Assembly: GCA_016125585.1 (NCBI GenBank)
Contig: WGLL01000001.1
Coordinates: forward strand, 62,001 to 126,000
DNA: 64,000 bases
Source of the DNA: Caulobacter sp.
GTDB lineage: Bacteria; Pseudomonadota; Alphaproteobacteria; Caulobacterales; Caulobacteraceae
Reading direction: 5' to 3'
Part shown: one piece after another, positions 36,007 through 43,473 of the stretch
Layout of the letters: each line of letters opens with the position of its first letter
Numbering within the stretch: position 1 is the stretch's first letter
Notes under the pieces: generated by a model
Seen by the model: only the letters and a program-made list of their open reading frames with translations
The model's database searches: none
Told to the model about the DNA's origin: nothing
Position numbers and translations under genes: made by a program

Positions 36007-36468
36007 CTACGGGGAGGTCGGCTCGTTGGAGTCGTTCACGGTGATGGCCACGGCGGTAACGGTGACCACGCCGAACCCGGCCCAGAGCCAGAAGTCCCAG
36101 CCTTGGCCAGGATCACCGGTGGGGCCGTAGCCCATCTGGTCATCCTCGCCACCGCCGGCGTAGGCGGTCTTGATGACGTTGCTGGAGCCGCCGGCGCAGG
36201 GCGAGGCCGCCGCGACGGTGGCCATGGAGCGCGCCGCGATGGCGACGTTGCAGTTTGCGCCGTAGGAGACGGTGGCCGAGCCATCCATCGCCATCACGCG
36301 ATCACCGGGGCGCAGCACGGTTGACGCCGTGACCGGCACATAGCGACCGTTCTGGTTGACCAGAACCGAACCTTGAACGCCGCCAAGGCGAACAGATTCA
36401 GCAGCCATGGCCATCTGGCTCGACAGCAGAAGACCGACTGATGCGGCGACGACAACCTTGCGAATCAT
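36007..36468 (-). CDS. FecR-like secreted or membrane-anchored small protein, 153 aa
   Basis: The ATG at 36468 has GAGGGG upstream and opens a signal peptide (MIRKVVVAASVGLLLSSQMAMA). The mature part looks like a short FecR-type beta domain: GGVQGSVLVNQNGRYVPV, then TVLRPGDRVMAMDGSATVSYG. A disordered Gly/Asp stretch and a C-terminal hydrophobic segment (FWLWAGFGVVTVTAVAIT) follow. It precedes the O-antigen ligase gene. No sigma-factor gene is nearby, so a signalling role like FecR is not implied. The frame is open upstream to 36618, without support for an earlier start. Confidence 0.75.
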   Translation of the reverse strand: MIRKVVVAASVGLLLSSQMAMAAESVRLGGVQGSVLVNQNGRYVPVTASTVLRPGDRVMAMDGSATVSYGANCNVAIAARSMATVAAASPCAGGSSNVIKTAYAGGGEDDQMGYGPTGDPGQGWDFWLWAGFGVVTVTAVAITVNDSNEPTSP

Positions 36469-36955
36469 TTCGTACCCCTCGAAAGCGACCTGTTCGGTGC
36501 GACGTTGCGCCACAGAACGATCTTGCCAATACCCTACAGCCCCTGAAACGGCAACCGCCCAAAAGGCGAAAAAACCCGTTTTCTGAATGCTGCGAGGCGA
36601 ATTTGCCACGTATTTCAAACGCTGCCGCCCGGGGAAGGTTCCCCGTCGGCCACTCTACTTCGAACTGCCAACTTATACGGCACAGTCGCACCGTTCCGTC
36701 GCACTAAAGTGACAGGCGACCGGTTCATGGCGCGTTAACGCCTGGACAACGAATCCGGTTCGCCGCTTGGCGGGCAGTTTTAGACGCATTTACCATCCTG
36801 GCGCGGTCTTTCGCCTCCGAGGCGAGACGGGCCCGGGCGCGGCCGCCACAGGCCCGGGTCGATTTGCCGCCCCGGGGTCCGGCCCGGGTTGAGGTTGGGG
36901 GCCGGATGCGGCATGGGAAGCGCGCATCGCGACTGCATTAGAAGAGGATCGGCGA
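36469..36955. other. Divergent regulatory gap (487 bp) without a gene
   Basis: This is the longest non-coding stretch in the window and is relatively AT-rich in its left half. It must hold the promoters of the FecR-like gene (minus) and the methyltransferase operon (plus). I see GCGTTAACGC (a 10-bp palindrome at 36732-36741), a small CGCC/GGCG hairpin around 36577-36589 next to an A6 run, and GC-rich repeats of GGCCCGGG near 36830-36890. I cannot assign a promoter with confidence. Confidence 0.5.
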
Positions 36956-37795
36956 ATGGCCCTTCAGGGGGAGAACCTCGACCCGGACGTGGTCAGCGAC
37001 TTCGGCGCCGAATGGGCCCGCTTCGATCAGACCGGCATGGGCGACGCCGAGACCCAGGCGCTGTTCGACCGCTACTTCGCCGTCTTTCCCTGGGAAAAGC
37101 TGCCCGCCGCCGCCGAGGGCTTCGACCTGGGGTGCGGTAGCGGCCGATGGGCCCAGCTGGCCGCGCGCCGGGTGGGAACCCTGCACTGCATCGATCCCGC
37201 CGAGGCCGCCCTGGCCGTGGCCCGCGAGAAGCTGAAGGCCGAGACCAACGCCCGTTTCCATCACGCCGGGGTGTCCGCCATCCCCCTGGCCGACGGTTCG
37301 ATGGACTTCGGCTATTCCCTGGGCGTCCTGCATCACGTGCCCGACACCGCGGCCGGCATCGCCAGCTGCGTGGCCAAGCTCAAGCCTGGCGCGCCGATGC
37401 TGCTCTATCTCTACTATGCGCTGGACGGCAAACCCTGGCTGTTCCGCGCCATCTGGCAGGCCTCCGACCTGGTCCGCAAGCTGGTCAGCGCTCTGCCCCG
37501 CCCCCTGAAGTTCGCCGTCTGCCAGGTCATCGCGGCCCTGGTCTACTGGCCTCTGGCCCGCGGCGCCGGCCTGCTCGAGCGCCTGGGGATGAAGGTCGAG
37601 AACCTGCCCCTGTCGGACTACCGGAGCCTCAGCTTCTACAGCATGCGGACCGACGCCCTGGACCGCTTCGGCACCCGGCTCGAACAGCGGTTCACCCGGG
37701 TCCAGATCGAGGCGATGATGAAGGCGGCCGGCCTGGTCGACATCCGCTTTTCCGATCAGGCGCCCTTCTGGTGCGCCGTCGGCCTCAAGGCCTGA
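36956..37795 (+). CDS. Class I SAM-dependent methyltransferase
   Basis: The 279-residue protein has the SAM motif I FDLGCGSGRWAQLAARR at about 55-72, motif II-like HCIDPAEAALAVA, and MDFGYSLGVLHHVPD as the post-motif loop. GAEWARFDQTGM near the start is typical of methyltransferases linked to polysaccharide clusters. A C-terminal hydrophobic stretch (about 180-200) may associate with membrane. It heads a plus-strand unit with two glycosyltransferases and an asparagine-synthetase-like gene, so methylation of a glycan or its carrier is plausible. Confidence 0.88.
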   Translation: MALQGENLDPDVVSDFGAEWARFDQTGMGDAETQALFDRYFAVFPWEKLPAAAEGFDLGCGSGRWAQLAARRVGTLHCIDPAEAALAVAREKLKAETNARFHHAGVSAIPLADGSMDFGYSLGVLHHVPDTAAGIASCVAKLKPGAPMLLYLYYALDGKPWLFRAIWQASDLVRKLVSALPRPLKFAVCQVIAALVYWPLARGAGLLERLGMKVENLPLSDYRSLSFYSMRTDALDRFGTRLEQRFTRVQIEAMMKAAGLVDIRFSDQAPFWCAVGLKA

Positions 37796-37812
37796 GCCCG
37801 CGGAGGCCCCGG

Positions 37813-38850
37813 GTGGCCCGACTGCTGCTGCATGTGATTCCGCAGGATGGGCTGGGCGGGGCCGAGATCGCCGCCCGCCGCGCCGCCGCCGCCGAGCCGG
37901 AGCGCCTGACCGTCCTGGCCCTCGCCGGCGCCCTGGCCGGTCCGCCCCTGCCCAATCTTCAGGCGCCCGGCGCGCTGCATCCCTTCAGCCCCCTGGCCGC
38001 CATCCGCGCCGGCCGGCTGGCCCGGGACTATCCGGTGGCGGTGTTTTCCCTGTGGAAGTCGGCCCTGGCGATGCTGGCCTGCGCCCTGCTGGCGCCACGC
38101 ACCCGCCGGGTGCTGTTCCTGCATTCCGACCGCCGGGTGCATCTGTCCGACACCCTCGCCACCTGGCTGGGCGCGCGCCTGGCCCATGAAATCTGGGCCG
38201 ACAGCCGCAAGACCCTCGAGGGCCTCGCCGGCCTCGCCCCCGCCGCCACGCCGGGCCGGGTGATCAGCTTCCTGCTCGAGCGCCGCCCGGGGCGGGTTCG
38301 GACCGCGCCGGCGCCCCGCTTCATCTACTGGGGCCGGCTCAATCCGCTCAAACGCCTCGACCGGGTCATCGACCTGTTCGCCCGCATCGCCCGCGACAGA
38401 CCGGACGCCCGCCTGACCCTGATCGGTCCCGACGCCGGCAGCGAGGCTTCGCTGAAGGCCCAGGTCGCCAGGCTGGGCCTCAGGGACCAAGTCGCCTTCA
38501 CCGGCGGCCTCGACATGGCCGCCATCACCGCCCTGGCCGAAGACCACGACATCTTCCTGCAGCTCAGCGACCAGGAAGGCGCCGCCATGTCCCTGATCGA
38601 GGCCATGCAGCTGGGTCTGGTCGCGGTGGTCACGCCGGTGGGCGAGATGCCGGTCCACGTCACCCCCAGCGTCAGCGGCCTGATCTATCGCGAGGAGGCG
38701 CAGGCGGCCGCAGAGATCGGCGCCCTGCTGGACAATCCGCCGCTTTTCACCGCCATCAGCGCCGCGGCGGTCGACCATTGGGCCGGCGGACGGCTATATC
38801 AGGATGACGTGGTTGCCGCGGCCCTGGATCTGGCCGCGCGGGAGGTCTGA
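37813..38850 (+). CDS. Glycosyltransferase family 4-like (GT-B) protein
   Basis: The GTG at 37813 has CGGAGG seven bases before it and gives 345 residues; the ORF is open further upstream only as a shadow of the methyltransferase. The C-terminal GT1/GT4 domain shows FIYWGRLNPLKRLDRVIDLFARI, DQVAFTGGL, and DIFLQLSDQEGAAMSLIEAMQLGLVAVVTPVGEM, the ExxxxxxxE-type donor motif. It adds a sugar to a growing lipid-linked repeat unit at the cytoplasmic face. The acceptor is unknown. Confidence 0.88.
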   Translation: MARLLLHVIPQDGLGGAEIAARRAAAAEPERLTVLALAGALAGPPLPNLQAPGALHPFSPLAAIRAGRLARDYPVAVFSLWKSALAMLACALLAPRTRRVLFLHSDRRVHLSDTLATWLGARLAHEIWADSRKTLEGLAGLAPAATPGRVISFLLERRPGRVRTAPAPRFIYWGRLNPLKRLDRVIDLFARIARDRPDARLTLIGPDAGSEASLKAQVARLGLRDQVAFTGGLDMAAITALAEDHDIFLQLSDQEGAAMSLIEAMQLGLVAVVTPVGEMPVHVTPSVSGLIYREEAQAAAEIGALLDNPPLFTAISAAAVDHWAGGRLYQDDVVAAALDLAAREV

Positions 38851-38856
38851 CGCGAC

Positions 38857-40842
38857 ATGTGCGGCATCGCCGGTCTCTACGCCGCCCGCTCGCCGGGTCT
38901 GGCCAATCCCCCCGCCCTGCGGGCGATGCTGGCCGCCATCCTGCATCGCGGTCCCGACAGCGAGGGCGTCTGGACCGACCCCGAGGCCGGCATCGGCCTG
39001 GGCCAGCGCCGCCTGTCGATCATCGACCTGAGCGAGGCGGGCCTGCAGCCGATGACAAGCGCCGACGGCCGCTGGGTGATCGACTACAACGGCGAGATCT
39101 TCAACTACCTCGAGGTTCGCGCCGAGCTGGACGCCTCGGCCGGGGCCCCGAACTGGCGCGGTCATTCCGACACCGAGGTGTTACTGGAAGCGATCGCCCA
39201 CTGGGGTCTCGAGGGCGCCCTGGAGCGCATCGAGGGTCAGTTCGCCATCGCCCTGTGGGACCGGGCCGAGCGGCGGCTGCATCTGGTCCGCGACCGCTTC
39301 GGCGAAAAGCCGCTCTATTACGGCTGGGCCGGCCAGGCCCTGCTGTTCGGCTCCGAGCTGAAGGCCCTGCGCACCCAGCCGGAGTTTCCCGCCGACATCG
39401 ACCCGGACGCCATGGCCGGCTTTCTGCGCTATGGCTACGTGCCGCAGCCCTGGTCCATCTGGCGCGGGATTCTCAAGCTGCCGCCCGGTTGCCGCGTCAG
39501 CTTCGGACCAGGCGACGCCCCCGGCCATCTGCCGCCGCCCACGCCCTACTGGCGGGCGGACGCGGCCATTCTCGAGGCCCTCGACGATCCCTGGACCGGA
39601 ACCGAGGACGAGGCGGTCGAGGCCCTGGACGCCCTGCTGAACCAGACCGTCGGTTCGCGGATGATCGCCGACGTGCCACTGGGCGCCATGCTCTCGGGCG
39701 GCATCGATTCCTCGACCATCGTCGCCCAGATGGTCGCCCGCGGCGGCCGGGTGAAGACCTTCACCATCGGCTTCGACGAGCCGGGCTTCAACGAGGCCGA
39801 GCACGCAAAAGCGGTCGCCGCCCATCTCGGCACGGACCATACCGAACACTACGTCACCGCCGCCGACTGCCTGGCCGTCGTGCCGCGCCTGCCGGCCCTG
39901 TATGACGAACCCTTCGCCGACGCCTCGCAGATTCCGACCTTCCTGGTCTCGCAGCTGGCGAAGCAGCAGGTCACCGTCGCCCTGTCCGGCGACGCCGGCG
40001 ACGAGCTGTTCGGCGGCTACAACCGCTATGTCCACGGCGCCCGGCTGTGGGAGCGGGTCGGCGGCCTGCCCCGGCCCCTGCGCGCGGCCGGCGCCGGCGC
40101 CCTGCGCAGCCTCTCGCCCGATGGCTGGAACCGCCTGGCCCGGGCGCTGTCGCCGATCCTGCCGGCCGAGTTCACCGGCGGCCGGGCCGGCGAGAAGGCC
40201 CACAAATTCGCTGGCGTGCTGGGGGCAAGCGATCAGGACGCCTATCTGATGGGCCTGCTGTCGCAATGGCCGCAGCCCGAGGCGCTCCTGCGCCACCCCG
40301 CCCCCGGCCTGCGCCTGCCCGCCGACCGGCCGCCGCCGGACAGGCTGCGGGGCTTCGCCCGCCGGGCCATGGCCGTCGACACCGTCAACTACCTGCCCGA
40401 CGATGTCCTGGCCAAGGTCGACCGCGCCGCCATGGGAACCAGCCTGGAGGCCCGCGCCCCCTTCCTCGACCGCAAGGTTCTCGACTTCGCCTGGCGGCTG
40501 CCGATGGAGATGAAGATCGCCGGCGGGAAGGGCAAGCACATCCTGCGGCGGGTGCTGGACCGCCATGTCCCCCGGGCCCTGATCGAGCGGCCGAAACAGG
40601 GATTCGCCGTGCCCGTCGGCCGCTGGATGCGCGGCGAGCTGCGCGACTGGGCCGAAAGCCTGATCAGCGTCGAGCGGCTGACCGCCGAGGGGATCTTCGA
40701 GCCGGGACCGGTGCGCGCCGCCTGGGCCGAACATCTCAGCGGCCGGCGTGACCATGACATGCGGCTGTGGGCGGTCCTGACCGCCCAGGCCTGGCTGGCG
40801 GCCCAGCGCCAGGGCGATTCCCGGTCCGAGGCGGCGGCGTGA
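38857..40842 (+). CDS. Asparagine synthase-like glutamine-dependent amidotransferase
   Basis: The 661-residue protein has an N-terminal Ntn glutaminase domain with nucleophile Cys 2 (MCGIAGLYAA), RGPDSEG and YNGEIFNYLEVR. The C-terminal synthase domain has LSGGIDSSTI (PP-loop), LSGDAGDELFGGYNRY and KVDRAAMGTSLEARAPFLD. It lies between two glycosyltransferase genes. Homologues inside polysaccharide clusters are usually thought to amidate uronic acids (compare WbpS-type proteins) rather than make free asparagine. The UDP-HexNAc dehydrogenase nearby would supply such an acid. Confidence 0.92.
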   Translation: MCGIAGLYAARSPGLANPPALRAMLAAILHRGPDSEGVWTDPEAGIGLGQRRLSIIDLSEAGLQPMTSADGRWVIDYNGEIFNYLEVRAELDASAGAPNWRGHSDTEVLLEAIAHWGLEGALERIEGQFAIALWDRAERRLHLVRDRFGEKPLYYGWAGQALLFGSELKALRTQPEFPADIDPDAMAGFLRYGYVPQPWSIWRGILKLPPGCRVSFGPGDAPGHLPPPTPYWRADAAILEALDDPWTGTEDEAVEALDALLNQTVGSRMIADVPLGAMLSGGIDSSTIVAQMVARGGRVKTFTIGFDEPGFNEAEHAKAVAAHLGTDHTEHYVTAADCLAVVPRLPALYDEPFADASQIPTFLVSQLAKQQVTVALSGDAGDELFGGYNRYVHGARLWERVGGLPRPLRAAGAGALRSLSPDGWNRLARALSPILPAEFTGGRAGEKAHKFAGVLGASDQDAYLMGLLSQWPQPEALLRHPAPGLRLPADRPPPDRLRGFARRAMAVDTVNYLPDDVLAKVDRAAMGTSLEARAPFLDRKVLDFAWRLPMEMKIAGGKGKHILRRVLDRHVPRALIERPKQGFAVPVGRWMRGELRDWAESLISVERLTAEGIFEPGPVRAAWAEHLSGRRDHDMRLWAVLTAQAWLAAQRQGDSRSEAAA

Positions 40843-42020
40843 GCGCTGTCCAGGTCTCCGCGGCCGGCGGCGGGTCCGGCGATCTGGCCGGCGTCGCCAT
40901 CGTGCTGTTCGGCAACACCGACTGGTATCTCTACAATTTCCGCCTCTCGCTGATCCGGCGGCTGCGCGACGAGGGCGTGCGGCTGGTGCTGATCTCGCCG
41001 GACGGTCCCTATGGCGAGAAGCTGCGCGAGATGGGCTTCGACTGGCGCCCCCTGCCGATGGAGCGGCGCAGCCTCAATCCCCTGGCCGAGGCCCGGCTGA
41101 TCCTGCACATCGCCGGCGTCCTGCGGTCGGAAAAGGCCGCCATCATCCACGGCTTCACCATCAAGCCGGCCATCTACGCCGGTCTCGCCGGGCGGCTCGC
41201 CGGTGGGGCGGGGCGGGTCAGCGCCGTGGCCGGCCTGGGCTTTGTCTTCATCAGCGACAGCCTCAAGGCGCGGCTGCTGCGGCCGGTGGTGCGGGCCATG
41301 GCCTGGGTCGCCTTCGGCGGCCGGCGGGCCCGGCTGATCGTGCAAAATCCCGATGACCGCGCCGCCTTCGTCGACCGCCGGTTGGTCGATCCGGCCCGGG
41401 TGCGGACCATCCCCGGCTCCGGGGTCGACATGAGCCGCTTCCAGGTCAGCGACCGCCGCCGCGGCCCCGGAGAGCCGCTCAAGGTGCTGCTGGCCGCGCG
41501 GATGCTGTGGGACAAGGGCTTGGCCGAGTTCGTCGAGGCCGCCCGCTTCCTCAAGGCCGAGGGCCGCAACATCCACTTCCTGCTGGCGGGCGAGCCGGAT
41601 CCCGGCAATCCCGCCGCCTGCGCCCCCGAAGACCTCGCCGGCTGGGTGTCCGAGGGGGTGGTCGAGCATCTCGGCCACGTCGACGACATGCCGGCCCTGC
41701 TGGGTCAGGTCGATGTCGTGGTCCTGCCCAGCTACCGCGAGGGCCTGCCCAAGACCCTGATCGAGGCGGCCGGCTGCGCCCTGCCGCTGGTCACCACCGA
41801 CGTGCCCGGCTGCCGCGAGGTGGTCACCCATGAGCAGGACGGCCTGCTGGCGCCGGCGCGCGAATGGCGCGGCCTGGCCGAGGCCATGGCCCGTCTCGAT
41901 GACGACGCCGAGCTGCGCCTGCGGCTGGGCCAGGCGGCGCGCGACAAGGCCCTGCGATTGTTCGATGAACAGATCGTCCTGGCCCGGACCCTGGACGTCT
42001 ATCGGGAACTTCTGGCCTGA
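40839..42020 (+). CDS. Glycosyltransferase family 4 protein (WbpT/PglA-like)
   Basis: The GTG at 40839 overlaps the amidotransferase stop (GTGA) and gives 393 residues. The N-terminal half has LFGNTDWYLYNFRLSLIRRLRDEG, seen in O-antigen GT4 enzymes, and HGFTIKPAIYAGLAGRLAG. The donor half has LLAARMLWDKGLAEFVEAARFLK, GHVDDMPALLGQVDVVVLPSYREGLPKTLIEAAGCALPLVTTDVPG. It is the last gene of the methyltransferase-led unit and should extend an acidic or N-acetylated repeat unit. Confidence 0.92.
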   Translation: MSAVQVSAAGGGSGDLAGVAIVLFGNTDWYLYNFRLSLIRRLRDEGVRLVLISPDGPYGEKLREMGFDWRPLPMERRSLNPLAEARLILHIAGVLRSEKAAIIHGFTIKPAIYAGLAGRLAGGAGRVSAVAGLGFVFISDSLKARLLRPVVRAMAWVAFGGRRARLIVQNPDDRAAFVDRRLVDPARVRTIPGSGVDMSRFQVSDRRRGPGEPLKVLLAARMLWDKGLAEFVEAARFLKAEGRNIHFLLAGEPDPGNPAACAPEDLAGWVSEGVVEHLGHVDDMPALLGQVDVVVLPSYREGLPKTLIEAAGCALPLVTTDVPGCREVVTHEQDGLLAPAREWRGLAEAMARLDDDAELRLRLGQAARDKALRLFDEQIVLARTLDVYRELLA

Positions 42021-42119
42021 AGCGTCCCCGGCGCCCGCAGATCGGGACCCCCGGAACATGGCGCGATTTGATGGACTCAAACCGCGCTGTTCTTGGAGTC
42101 TTCGTGGTCGCGTGTCTGG

Positions 42120-42156
42120 TCCGATTACCGGTTCCCACCAATCGGAACACGCTCTA
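42120..42156 (-). repeat. Dispersed 37-bp hairpin repeat, copy A
   Basis: On the minus strand it begins TAGAGCG, and the TAG is the stop codon of the gene at 42154-43467. It is identical to the copy at 52434-52470 at 31 of 37 positions. TCCGATT and AATCGGA form a 7-bp stem with a nested GGT/ACC pair in the loop. It lies in the 133-bp gap after the glycosyltransferase gene; I see nothing else in that gap. Confidence 0.7.
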
Positions 42157-43467
42157 GCGGCTGATCTTCAGGTCGTCGAACCAGGCCTCGCCGTTCATGC
42201 GCCCGCGGCCGGTGGGCGACAGCGACAGCCATTGCGCCTTGCAGTCCTCCGGCACGTCGATGGGGAAGGTGAAGGCGGTCCAGTCGCCGGCGACCGACAG
42301 CGGCGGACTTTCCCCCACCAGCCGGGCGCCGCGCTCGGCGCAGCGCACCGTCCAGCTCAGCGGACGGCCGGCCGACAGCCCGGCGCTGCGCCAGCGTCCG
42401 GTCAGCACCTGCCGGCCCGGCGTCAGGGCCAGCAGCTCCCGCGCCAGCACCCCCGGCCTCGGCGCGTCGGTGAACCTCAGATACAGGGCGTGGCCCTCGC
42501 CGTTCGGCGCCGGAGCGATCTCGGCCACCGTGCCGGGACGCTCGAAGAGTCGCCAGTTGAACGGCGGCGCGCCGGGCAGGCCCTCGAAGCCGCCGTCATA
42601 GGGATCAGCCAGGTTGCTGATGCCCTCGGGCGGCAACAGCTGGGCCCAGATCAGGAAGGCCTCCTGAAACAGGCCGTCCCGCACCAGCCGGCCGACCAGG
42701 AAGCTGGTCTCCAGTTCGCTGGGCGGATGCCGGCCGCTGCTCATGGCCGTGTAGAGGGCCATGGCGGCGCCGGGATTGATGTCATCCTTGGCCATGTTCG
42801 ACAGGAAGGACAGCCGCCACGGCGGCTCGCTGTCGAGCAGGGCGGCCACGACCGGGGCTCCGCCCTGGGCGGCGGCCACCGCGACCAGCTGGCGGCCCAG
42901 GGTGGTGCGCATGGTCACCGGCCAGGCCCGCATCAGGCCGTCTGCCCGCTGCACCGCCTCGGCCAGCCGCCCCGACTTCAGGCGGTCGGAGATCAGCCAA
43001 AGATTGGCCGGAAGGTCCCGCTTCATCCGGTCGCCGGCGATGGTCATCAGCCGCCGCTGGTCGGCCGCGTCGCCCTCCTGCCCGGCGGCGAAGGCCAGGC
43101 TGCGGAAGGCCGAACTCTGGGTCGGATCGAGGGCCAGGGCGCGCCGGGCCTCTCGTTTGACGGCGGCCAGCCCGGCGGCGTCGATGCGGCCGGCTTCCAG
43201 CCGCTTCTCCGCGGCCCGGGCCAGGGCCCCGGCGTGGTCGGGCTTCAACTTGAGGGCCGCGGCGGGATTGTGGTCGACCCGGGCGTCAGCCAGGGCCCCG
43301 GTGACGATCGCGACAGCCAGCCACAGCCCGGCCGCCGCCAGGCCTGCGGCCGCCAGCAGGTCGCGCCAGGGCGGCGTGCGACGCGGCGGCGGTTCCGGCG
43401 GCGGCGGCGGCACGACCCGCAGGATGACTCCCGGCCGGCCGGCCTCGTCCGGAGAAGAGGCCGGCAT
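42154..43467 (-). CDS. TPR-like membrane-anchored protein of the export cluster, 437 aa
   Basis: I do not recognise a named family. Residues 1-33 are proline-rich and cytoplasmic. One membrane segment follows (about 36-60, LLAAAGLAAAGLWLAVAIV), then alanine-rich helical repeats consistent with TPRs (about 70-270: ARRALALDPTQSSAFRSLAFAAGQ). The C-terminal 150 residues look like a beta-sandwich carbohydrate-binding domain (GRMNGEAWFDDLKIS at the end). It starts 6 bp after the wzc-like gene, so it likely belongs to polymer assembly or export. Confidence 0.75.
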   Translation of the reverse strand: MPASSPDEAGRPGVILRVVPPPPPEPPPRRTPPWRDLLAAAGLAAAGLWLAVAIVTGALADARVDHNPAAALKLKPDHAGALARAAEKRLEAGRIDAAGLAAVKREARRALALDPTQSSAFRSLAFAAGQEGDAADQRRLMTIAGDRMKRDLPANLWLISDRLKSGRLAEAVQRADGLMRAWPVTMRTTLGRQLVAVAAAQGGAPVVAALLDSEPPWRLSFLSNMAKDDINPGAAMALYTAMSSGRHPPSELETSFLVGRLVRDGLFQEAFLIWAQLLPPEGISNLADPYDGGFEGLPGAPPFNWRLFERPGTVAEIAPAPNGEGHALYLRFTDAPRPGVLARELLALTPGRQVLTGRWRSAGLSAGRPLSWTVRCAERGARLVGESPPLSVAGDWTAFTFPIDVPEDCKAQWLSLSPTGRGRMNGEAWFDDLKISR

Positions 43468-43473
43468 GCCCGA

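Noticed and set aside
36577..36595. CGCC/GGCG hairpin next to a run of A as an intrinsic terminator
   Set aside because: The stem is only four bp, and on the strand where the A run would be a T run it lies before the stem rather than after it.
36732..36741. GCGTTAACGC palindrome as a CtrA-binding site
   Set aside because: Only one TTAA is present; the second half at the expected spacing of seven bases is missing.
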